Below are positions 10,951 through 20,921 of a DNA stretch of 64,000 nt, piece after piece. Source of the stretch: Rhyacichthys aspro (Eukaryota > Chordata > Actinopteri > Gobiiformes > Rhyacichthyidae); contig CM072168.1 of NCBI GenBank assembly GCA_036850595.1, forward strand, positions 14,933,982 to 14,997,981, in the 5' to 3' direction. Every line of letters begins with the position of its first letter. The stretch's first letter is position 1. A model generated the notes under the pieces. It was not told the origin of the DNA. It made no database searches and saw only the letters and a program-made list of their open reading frames with translations. The translations under genes were made by a program, and so were the position numbers.

Positions 10951-12094
10951 TGGTCACCAATAAAATATTCTTTGTTTTCTACTTTCAAAAGTTTTGATGA
11001 TATGATTAGGGTGTAGAAATACCCTAACCATGCATAAATAGATGACATATTTTGACATATTATACTCATATGTGATATAAACCCATTTAAAGCAATATCT
11101 GCAGAATTTACTCCAATGACATTCATCTCTTTTATTCTACACCCATTGTATGTGGAGATTAATCTGTAAACACTGTGTTTCACTATTTTCTCTTTTCTTT
11201 CATGCATGGGAGTGTGCACTTCTCAGCCAATCACAGCTCTCTCAGTTGACAAGAAAATGCAAAGATTTATGTAAACCTGTTTGACACAGATTGGGTTTCA
11301 ACATCTATTCTATTCAATTCTGCCTACTATCCCTACTTTAATAGTGTGTTTTCAGAGATTGCAAAGTAGACCTCTCTATTGGACACCACATATTGAACAT
11401 TTAAAATTTGATTTAATTTGATGTCAATTTCAGACGTGCTCTGAGTTAAGGGAGCAGAGTTTCTAAGTCTAGAAATGACCGGCCTAATTTGTGATTCATT
11501 GAGTGTGCTCTTGCCTCACCTGACCACCAGGAGGCTACCTGACAAACTAGAACAATCACTCAGGGACAAAACCACACAAAGACAGCAGGAGGGGGATTGG
11601 AGGGCGAATGATTAATTTGCAGAAAATTAAATTGCCGGGCGTGCAGTGATCTAGTTCCTCAGCACTTTGACCTCTGAGTCCTGATAATTCGTTTACGCTC
11701 ACAGATGCACATTCAGCAGGGGCTCTGGCATCACTTCTGTCTCATGTCGACACGCTCGTCTGTGCTCAGTTCATTTCACAGAGAGATGATAGTAGCTGCG
11801 GTTAGAGAGACAAATCATTACATGGCATCGGAGCTTATATGACAGGTGCAGAATATACTGTGTATCTCACCGGCTCCTGACAGTCTGATAAGCTGGTTAA
11901 CTTTATGTGTGCCTATTTGCCTATGACTATCCACTCGGGGCTCGTAACTTACTGACAGCTGTTCACATACAATAAAAGATAACCTCCTCTGCAGGTTCAA
12001 GCATTTGAGCCACAGCACAAAAAAGTTCTTCACCTGCTGAAGGTTACAGCCTTGTAGTGTTACTCAGGGCCGGTTTTGGACTTGAAGAGTAAAG
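10951..12094. other. Intergenic, no gene recognised
   Basis: I see no conserved protein, tRNA or mobile-element terminus in this stretch. The minus-strand ORF that crosses its left part continues through the poly-T run of the neighbouring transposon and is not coding. Confidence 0.6.
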
Positions 12095-12102
12095 GGGACT
12101 AT

Positions 12103-12923
12103 CAGTGGTGGGTCGTCAGGGCCAGCAAGGCCTTCTCTGCTGGCCTAAACGTGCTCAAAAAAGTATATTTATTTTATTTTATTTTCATAAACATTTAAAC
12201 AAAATTATTCTCTGTTCTCTTTATGTCATAAATTGCAATTATATTTTAGCTAGCTTTAATCAACAGAGCATGCCCCTGTGCACTATAAGTGAACGGACAC
12301 AGTCAGTTGCAATAGCCAATCAGATCTGGATTCTGCAGACCAAGGCCAGCTAGAAGGTCTTACGTTGAACTGGACATGTACGCGTCCTGTGATTGGATAA
12401 GCACTTGCTAGAGCCTGAAAGGCGTCAATTTGCAGAATATGGAACTAAACCCGGAGATCCAACAGCTATCGCTGTATTTTTAACCCATAATGGCCAAAGG
12501 AGGAGAAGAGATTGATCTGGTAGATATACTTTCCACGCCATTTTTAAGAGGGGCCTTTCACGAAAAGCTGGATATTGTGAGAAGAGGGGGGCCAACCCCT
12601 GTGCTAGCTAACCTTTCCCAGCAAGGAAAAGGGTTTGTCCGTCATTTCCAGACAGGCAACTATGAACGGTACCCGTGGCTCACAGCTTCTGAGAAACATT
12701 GCAAATTGGTGGCATTTTGTTTGGCATCTTTAAATTGCCTTTTTATTTTAAATTTTTGACAGTATCTGTGAACTTAGTTTCCTACTCTTAATTGTGAATG
12801 CATGCTTATTGGTTTGAAATGCTCCTGAAAGTGTTGCTTGACTAGTCTACATTGAGGTGATGTTGTAATGTGTAAGTAGGAAGTCGCTGAAGGCCTAAGT
12901 GTGAAATGCACGGCCCACCACTG
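12103..12923 (+). mobile_element. Non-autonomous hAT transposon with 8-bp target-site duplication
   Basis: The element is 821 bp, flanked by perfect GGGACTAT direct repeats (12095-12102 and 12924-12931), the 8-bp signature of hAT transposition. Its ends are inverted: CAGTGGTGGGTCGT on the left and CAGTGGTGGGCCGT read from the right. A perfect 8-bp hairpin (GGCCAGCA/TGCTGGCC) lies at 12120-12145. It retains only the 5' part of a transposase ORF, so it needs a helper in trans. Confidence 0.9.
12490..12759 (+). pseudogene. hAT transposase N-terminal remnant (TTF-type zinc-finger region)
   Basis: The ORF is 89 codons. It contains RRGGPTPVLANLSQQGKGF and the diagnostic FQTGNYERYPWLTASEKHCK, the start of the TTF-type zinc-finger region that precedes the catalytic domain in many fish hAT transposases. 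The sequence then leaves the family pattern and stops, so the rest of the zinc finger, the RNase H-like DDE core and the dimerisation domain are missing. It is an internal-deletion relic with no expected activity. Confidence 0.8.
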
Positions 12924-13041
12924 GGGACTATACTTCAATAAGAGTAATAGAGTACTCAGAAGAGCTGAGTTTCTTTTAATGTATTGCATATGTTTCTTAG
13001 AAAAAAGTGAAAGTATGTATATTTTTATGGTCAACTTAGTA

Positions 13042-13613
13042 CAGTTGTCCCTCGCTATAACGCGGTTCACCTTTCGTGGCCTCGCTGTTTCGCGGATTTT
13101 TTTAGTGCAATTTTGCATGCTTTTTTTTTTTTTTACAGCGTATGAACGCGCAATGTGTTCTGCGTCCTGAATGGCTAAGGTACTGTAGCCCATTGTCAAT
13201 CAATCTCCTCCGTGCCGTGTCTCCTGTACAGTACAGAATGCGTTCGGCTTGTCAAATTTACATAAATGTTCGATTGCTAGCAGTGTGACTCTGAAGTGCT
13301 GTATGTTTGCAAGTTTTCTCCCCAACAAAACCCACAATGTCGATGAAACGTTCTGCACCGACAAAGGCACCTACGGTCGCACCCAAAAGACAGAAGATGC
13401 TAAGTTTTGAACTTTGAGAGTGTTTAAACAAGAGAGAAATGTGAGAAAATGTTAATGCCTGTCTGAGAAAAGTGTATAAAGTGTGTGGTGAGGGGTTTTA
13501 CAGCCTTAAAACATATATAATAATTATAAAAAATAAAGCTGACTACTTTGCGGATTTCGCCTATTGCGGGTTATTTTTAGAACATAACCCCCGCGATAAA
13601 CAAGGGACCACTG
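13042..13613 (+). mobile_element. Non-autonomous Tigger/pogo-like DNA transposon
   Basis: The element is 572 bp, flanked by TA on both sides, the Tc1/mariner/pogo target duplication. The left end is CAGTTGTCCCTCGCTATAAC and the right end, read inward, is CAGTGGTCCCTTGTTTATCG; both continue into CGCGG-rich subterminal motifs. At 13337 it keeps a 26-codon ORF, MSMKRSAPTKAPTVAPKRQK and a short tail, resembling the N-terminus of Tigger-type transposases. The DNA-binding and DDE domains have been deleted. A truncated sister copy lies at 10829 in the same orientation. Confidence 0.88.
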
Positions 13614-13615
13614 TA

Positions 13616-14531
13616 CTGGTAAATAAAACTAGATATTGTTGTGGGTTCTTGGCTACAAAACTACTGCCTGGTGCATACACTTGATCCCTGTTCAATTCAA
13701 GTCAAAATATAACTGTGGCACAATCAGTGAAGGCTATATTTTATGTAATTAATTTGACTCACAGCACCAGGAAAATATTCCATGTCATGTATTATCAGCT
13801 ATGTGCTAAATGACTATATTTAATGTGAAAACGGTTACTTGTGCTGCTGCAGACTGTGGATTATCACCAGTCTGTGCACTCATCTCTACGGAGAGTGTTA
13901 GCATGTTTTGTGCCCCTAACTGCTCTCATTTAATTCAGTCTAAGTACTCTTATCAGTCCCATTTCCTGCTGCACCAGCATTTCAGTGGCTGTTTGCAGTG
14001 CACAGCCTCTTCTATATGCCCACTCTGAATAGACCTGAACCACAGTTCAGCGCTGAGCAGCCCAAATGTCACCAGCTTCTGTGAGAAGGTGGTGATCAGG
14101 AAAGAGCTGAAAAGAGTAAACACAATCATTGTTTGGCTAGAAATATGCTCACACAAATCAATATATGCCCTTTAGGATTAAGATAAAAATTGGCTTAGTG
14201 CACTGGTACTTAATACATAGAGTCAAAACTAAGCTAAAGCCCCCACAAAAGACAGCCAAAGTAAGGTCAATGTGCCCAAGAAAACAAATAAAAACAGCAT
14301 ACTGACTACCAATTACAGCGGAGTTTATGGGCACCACAGAAGTGGACTTCACATCCATGTCCTAAAATGACTCAAAAATTTGAGAAAACGCAGAGCCAAG
14401 AACAAGCAAGTCAAACTTGCTTTTGGAAAGAAAGAAACATGACAAGTAAAATGTCATCATTACTGGCCAGAGGCAGGAGGAAACAGAAAGGACTGTGGAG
14501 AGCTGAATTTCATCTTGACTTTGTTGAATTT

Positions 14532-14532
<1 letters not shown>
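13616..14532. other. Intergenic, no gene recognised
   Basis: Nothing recognisable beyond short spurious ORFs. Confidence 0.65.

Positions 14533-14613
<81 letters not shown>
14533..14613. repeat. (CA)n microsatellite, about 40 units
   Basis: An uninterrupted CA run of about 81 bp, followed by TGTGTGT. Confidence 0.98.
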
Positions 14614-14615
<2 letters not shown>

Positions 14616-15938
14616 TGTGTCTCTGTGACTTGTACTTTCATTTTAGAGTCTGTTTGCACTGGCTTTTATATATTTTTTTAAGAAAACTGTCTCAGCCTAG
14701 TAAAAAGGAACGTACTGCAGACTCACAGGTAGATCAGTGTGCTCTGAGGCAAGGCTTAACTAAAATAAAGCTAAGTCATACAGACAAAGTAACCAAAGCC
14801 AAGGGATGGGTTTGGCAGACTGCGGCTTTAATGGTACAGAAAGAGACTTAGCAGCACCACTGGACATTTGGAGGAGTCTTTGGCAGCTCATTTTGGCAAA
14901 GCTCAGTTTCTTAAGTTAGCAGAGCCAGATTTATATACACACTTTATAAGCTGCTTACACCAAAAGATCATGAGTTGTTCATCATTCAACAGTTACAGTA
15001 AACTGATCTGCATCTGTACTAAAAGTCATGCCCCAGTGAAAAAATGCTGTAGACCCCATATAGTATATTGCAAAAGCAATTGTTTTTGAAAAAATCACAC
15101 TCTATGATGCCATCTGCTGCTTATTATAAGTAATTTTAAGAAATGAACACTCAATAGAGATAGGAGAAACTCTAACGCAGTGAGCATGTCCGTCTCAAGT
15201 TGTGCACGCGTATAATAATACGCACGAGACGGACAAAAGCCTGGGAGGGGTTTGTGAGAGTGAGTAAGGAGCTAAGGACAGGTACTGTACAATCAGGTAC
15301 TGGAGCTTTAAGTATAAGTACATGAGAGAGACGTTTATATGGGCCCTAACATAATTATGCTTAGGAACAAGTAGCACAGCAGTCTGCCAATAGCAAAGCC
15401 AAACAGAGTTAAACCTTAAACATATACAGGAGAACTGTAGAGTGAAATCTGAGAATCAGAGAACAAGAGGCAGGGCCAACACATGCACAATAAACTGCCA
15501 TTGGATTGCAAAACATACAACCAATTAGAGAAATGAAGCAAGGGATAAAACCAGTCCAAAAAGATACAGTTGCCACAGTCTGCTGAGAATTGAAAGTTTT
15601 GGGTCTGGCTGGCCAATCCTGTTTGCTACATTCTTGTGGGACAGGATACCAGATGACGCAGTCTTTATTTGTTAATTGTTTTAATATTAAGCTATTTAAA
15701 TTTTATATTGTGACAAAATAGAAAGAGTAAAACACCTGCCACTTACTTCTTCTTCACAGATGTCTTAAGTTACAAGTGACAGTTGAAACCATCCTCTCAG
15801 TGTCTTTGATGGAGCCATTGGGCTAAAGTGAAAGCCAAAAAGATGACAGTGATGGGCACAGGGCGTACTGCTGCGGCTCAAGGTTTAATATTCAGTCCAG
15901 GTCTCCAGGAAGAAAGACTGAGACAGCACATCAGTACA
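14614..15938. other. Intergenic, with a CpG-containing inverted repeat
   Basis: I see no gene here. The only structure is the inverted repeat at 15188-15234: GTCCGTCTC pairs with GAGACGGAC, and an inner GCGTAT/ATACGC hairpin has an AATA loop. Confidence 0.6.
15188..15234. repeat. Two-tier inverted repeat (possible cruciform)
   Basis: Outer arms GTCCGTCTC (15188-15196) and GAGACGGAC (15226-15234) are perfectly complementary. An inner GCGTAT (15208-15213) and ATACGC (15218-15223) pair around AATA. CpG-rich arms stand out in AT-rich surroundings. Origin unknown. Confidence 0.7.
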
Positions 15939-16283
15939 CTGAAAAAATCAGTTGGATTTTTCTGTTGCAACTCAAAATATTTTTAACCCTAATAAATTAG
16001 GGTTAAAGAGCCTTTTATTTAAACAGACTGTTTGAGTTAAAGCAACAATATGTAACTTTACATACTGTAGACCCACTAAAGGACCAAAGGAGGCAATCGC
16101 TGCTTACATATGTAAATCTGATGGGTTCTGGTGGGATATGTCTTATGGTAATGTACCCTGTCACTCAGAGGTACATCCTGGAGAATCTGTGGAATGTCAA
16201 GAAATCATCCAAATGAAAGAGAGGCGATCATTTTAACAATTTCCAGGCTACATATTTTGAGGTAAAAAGTTACACAGTGTTGT
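15939..16283. repeat. Fish MITE-like repeats, including a 24-bp palindrome
   Basis: Starting at CACTGAAAAAATCAG, the stretch holds the perfect palindrome at 15983-16006 (11-bp arms TTAACCCTAAT and ATTAGGGTTAA around AA). From about 16036 a second unit opens with AAAGCAACAATATGTAACTT and closes near 16265-16283 with the roughly inverted AAAAGTTACACAGTGTTGTG. These resemble dispersed teleost MITEs. Exact boundaries and target duplications are not resolved. Confidence 0.45.
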
Positions 16284-19200
16284 GTTAAGGGTGAAATTTA
16301 ATGACTGAAAAACAAAGTTACACAAAATAACCAAGTTGCTTATTCCGTAACTACAGCAGATTAAAACAAACACTGGGATTAAAAACACAGCCAAATTGAA
16401 AAAGGCTAATTCCGCTCTGGCTGTATTTGTCAGCGTCCTTTTGTGTGCTAAAGACCAGAGGCTCAGATCAAACGGTGAACGTGATGAAAAGAGCAGGTCT
16501 CCGCGGACTGAACGAGAAAGAAAGGATGAGAGGCAGAGATCAGAGAGAGGGACCAAATGAAGACTAATTTCCTCTGAAGATTCACATTGTAAGTAAAGGG
16601 CTTCAAAGAGTGGCAGCGTGAACCTGAGATCATTGGTCAGATTTTGTCATTGGAGTTCACAACAAGCTCATGCTGTGAAATCTATCTTATGTAAAATCGC
16701 TCCACCTCTGCAGACATTTTCATATTAGTCACAGTCAGCTTCATCCTTTTACTTTCTTGAAGGCCACCTCCACAGCAGTGCTTTTTAAAGGAACTAAGTT
16801 GAATGGGTGGTTTGTGCTTGAGCTGCTGACTTCCTGTTGATCCTCTAAAACTTTGATATTACTGCGGTGTAAATGTGATTTGAATCCCACAGTTAACATT
16901 CAATTACCCCAGCCAAATACACAGAGCACACATAAAACTTGCTCCAGCAGCTTTATGTTGTTGGAATTTTTAAACATTTAATGAGAACATTTGCATAAAA
17001 TGTGCAATATATCACTTTTTATTATCTTTGTGAGGGTGAACAAAACATACATGCTTCCCAATAATGCTGCCAATAATGCTTGAATGTTTTTAGTGTCATT
17101 TTTAGTATTTGTACTTCATTACAGACTTCTCTTTTGGACACTTGCTCACTTCTGTATCCACTGTAGGGGAGTATTTACCTAAGTACACCCTAACACATAG
17201 TATACATAACTCACCTGAGTCTCTCTTCAACCAAGCTTTTGTCACCCATGTGGCCCTGATGGCATTCCAGTAGAAGATTTCAGATGCAGGAATTAGTCTC
17301 TCTTTTTCTTCCTTTTTTTTTGTTTGTCCTGAGTGACAAATTAAAGGAAATCAATATAGATGTCCTATTGAGGTATTGAGACACTGCAGTCTGCCAGAAC
17401 ATTGTCAGTGCAAATTCATATTGATTCAACAAGAGTGAATTTAATGGATGGATAAACTCCTTTGTTCCAAATCTATCTTAAAAGATTTTTTTTAGCAGCA
17501 AGATGTTCATTGCAGTGTCATTCAAAGACCAGTTGTTTTGCTGGTGCACTCATTTGTGTATTTCCATTCTCTTTTTCTCCCTGTTGTAGGTCTGTGTTTT
17601 GGACTCCATATAATACTAAGCTCTGTTTGTTGTTGTGTGGCATTTTCTCTCGAGGGGGATAGTTTTTATCTCAAGTTGTTAGTCTGAAGGGCAGCGACAT
17701 GTTTTCTGGACAAAACGCTCCCAGGCTCATATGGTATAACAACATTGTAGCCCAGTTGTTATTCTCTCTGTTTGTTGTGAATTTTTCAGATGTTTTTTTC
17801 TAAAAGTACACCCATTTGGGAAATGCAGATGTCTGGGTTGGTGTCCTTTCTTTTAGCTGCAAAGAAATATTCTCAGCCTGACAGTGTAAGTGTTTGATAA
17901 CCCACAGATATGTAACATTGAGCAGAGGGAGTCGGTCTGTATGCGTAGGTTTATGGTAAATGTCAATGTTAGGGTCAAACAGGCAAACAGCTGGTTGCAT
18001 TTTTATTTAAAACAAAAAGCTGTGAAGCATGAGTTGTGTTTTAAATAGATAAAAAGATAAGAAGTTGGTTTATGGAAATAGGAGATGATAATGATGACTG
18101 TCAATCATGCTAAGTAAAAATATAAATCTTGTAGAATGTAGAAAGAAAATGTTGATAATGATATGACATACAGTACATGGGCGAAAAGTCTTCTTAGTAT
18201 AGTATGGTAGAAAATGTATGCAGCAAAAATGTGTACCTGTAACAAAACTGCCCTATACATTTGACTATTTAAGCTTGTCCATTGGTTATAATTTTATTTT
18301 CCAATTGCCATAACAACCACCAACAAACACAAGGGACTCCCTCCTACACTACACAGCTTTACACTGGATGCCTCCACATGCCACTGTGAAGTCATGTCTA
18401 ATTGGTTCACAGAGAAGGGGAGGAAGAGTCATTTTTCCTGGATGCAAATTGCATTATCCATAAAGATATTTATTTTTTTAAGGACATTGTCTGTGATGAT
18501 CTAGATAATATTTATCTCTGTGGAATTGTAATTAAAAAATGTGTAGTCAAGCCTTTTGCCAGCTTTTGGCAAAAAGTATGTTGGAAAATATGAAATACTG
18601 TGTGACTCGTGTTTTTTTAAGCAGTGCTGATGATGTGGACAAGAATTACAAGACAAGATGTGCTTTTGTAACGGAAAATAGATGTTCTTGTGTAATAAAA
18701 AATCAAGACCTGCCAAGGTTTCTCTTATCAGCCAGACTTTTTAAAATAAAATGGATAAGAAAAATATGTTTTTAGACAGACTTTGACTCCAGTGATTACC
18801 TGTTACAGACCATGAACTACACAGATGCTACAATAAAACAACCATTACCCATTGCAAGCCTTTAAATATAGAAGTGCTGCAGATTTTCTGACAGGAACAA
18901 TTTAATTCACCGGGACTCAGACTTTATTTACAGATGCTTTTATCAGCAGCACTCTTGCTGCTCTCATGTTTTATAAACTACATATACAAATTTACAGTGA
19001 GTTTAGCTGATTGCCTTTGACTTACGACTCCTCTTATGCTATTACATCTCTGTGGAGGCACATTTGTCACAATCACTATTTAAATGGTCCACTTGGATGA
19101 AATAAAACCTGCTTTTCCAGAGTAAATGTGAAAAACAAATACAAACTATCCTTTTATGAACTATACAAAAAGACTCTCCATGGCAACAGCGGATAGCACA

Positions 19201-20427
19201 GCAGCTGATAAAGGAACTTTTGAATTTGAATGTCATCTGCTACGGATTAGACTAACAATCAGTGTGGTAAAAGGAAAGACAAGTAAAAGTACAATTCAAT
19301 CCTCTAACGTTAAGGCAAAACCATAATTATTATGATACTGTGGTTGGATACAGCTGAGGCCTGACCCATGACATGAGTGTGGACCTTACTGTGGTTTTAC
19401 ACGTGTGAAATTGAATCCCAGCTACACTGCTGCCCTAATGGCATATATAGTACACTGGGGACAAAAAAACAACAGTTCAGTTTGAGCAATGGCACCTTCT
19501 ACAGTTGAGAGTCTCAAATTATTTCTGTAGCTTTCATACAAAGAAATTTAGTACAAATGTGTAAATGCTCAGACATCTTTTGTGCCACAAAATGTTTATG
19601 TGCACAGAGATGTAAATAGGTGTGAGGCATTCAAAGTGGCATTAAAATAATAAAAAACGGTACTCATTAGCTGTAGGTACAAAAGGGATAAGCAGTGCAT
19701 TCTTATCCTATATGCCTGCTTTCGTTCTGCATTTTTGCTTTGAATGTATTTGTATGCTGATCATTTTGTTAGCCCATCTGCACATTTACAAGTCACTAAA
19801 CATGGCTGAAGGTATATGGTGCTGTCACATAATGTTTGACTTCCCGTTTATTTCAGCATAATTCCACATGGCATTTATGTTTGATAATGTCGTGATATCC
19901 GTGCACATGACATGTACAGAACTTCTTGGCAGTCTGTTGACTAATAGGATTCTCATGCAATGTTATTAAAAAGGGAGGCTTGCTGTTAGTGAACCTCTCT
20001 GTCACTGATGTTTCCTTTATTTTGCTTTATTTTGCTTTGTTTTCCTTTGTTTTGTCTTGCCTAACAGAAGCTTTACGGTTGGGCCTGCCTTGATTCTACC
20101 TGAGGAGATAGTTGTACTGTTTTGGTTATTTTGGAGATAATTAAGAGTACAATTTTTTTTTGCCGTGGAATATAAACAATTCCACCACTCTATAACCTCA
20201 CATGGAAGACCCTTTTTACAATTTTGTGTGATAAAACACTTTACTGTTTTGCCGCATGTGTTGCCTTGCTGTTTACTATGGCCCCTTTATTCAGTTCTGT
20301 ACCTTGTGTGATTAAACTGTGTTTATGTCTGTGGGGAAATCTCAACTTTCTTTCCCTCTAATTGTATCCTCATGGTCTTTGGGTCCCTTTGTTGGTGGTA
20401 TTTCATGTGTGAGTGTGTGTAGTGTTA
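16284..20427. other. Intergenic, no gene recognised
   Basis: About 4 kb of AT-rich sequence. Small pseudo-repeats such as TTTTGCTTT near 20.02-20.06 kb are the only structure noticed. Confidence 0.6.
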
Positions 20428-20921
20428 AGCCCCTGTCACACTGGGCCATTTTACGCAGTCATATTGGGTTGATACATGTCACAGTGTGTGACTTGAATTT
20501 GCTTCAACCAGCAATTTGATGCATGTCCTACTGTGCTGAGTGTGTTACGGGCTACGATTCAACTATGGGCAGAAACAGGCAACCTCAACCTAAGTGGCTG
20601 TCATGTGCTTAAAAACAGAGAAGAAATTGAATTGGCACATTCTGCAAAGATAGCTTGAGGTAATTTGTCTTGCTAACTAATTTGAAGGAATATTATAAGA
20701 ATACAAATAAACAATACATTACGTTATTACACTGAATGTGGGTCATAGCAGGATTTTCACATATTTTTCTAAACTCTCAGATATGTTGCAGGCAATCTTT
20801 GGTCTTCTGACAGTGCAAATGGTTATCTTTGATCCTTTTACACTGTGTGATGTGACCTAATTTAAAGCCACAACTAATTAGTCTTTCATAGGCGAAGGCA
20901 AAAATGGCAGTGTGACAGGCT
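20428..20921. mobile_element. MITE with CCTGTCACACTG-type inverted termini
   Basis: The left terminus AGCCCCTGTCACACTGGGCC and the right terminus, read inward as AGCCTGTCACACTGCCATTT, are inverted copies with a few small indels. They bracket 494 bp with no intact ORF. The target duplication is ambiguous (TTA on the left, TCA on the right), which leaves the superfamily open; PIF/Harbinger is possible. Confidence 0.6.

Noticed and set aside
12774..13199. 141-codon minus-strand ORF
   Set aside because: It spans the end of the hAT element, spacer and the poly-T run of the Tigger-like element, so it is a chance frame across unrelated insertions.
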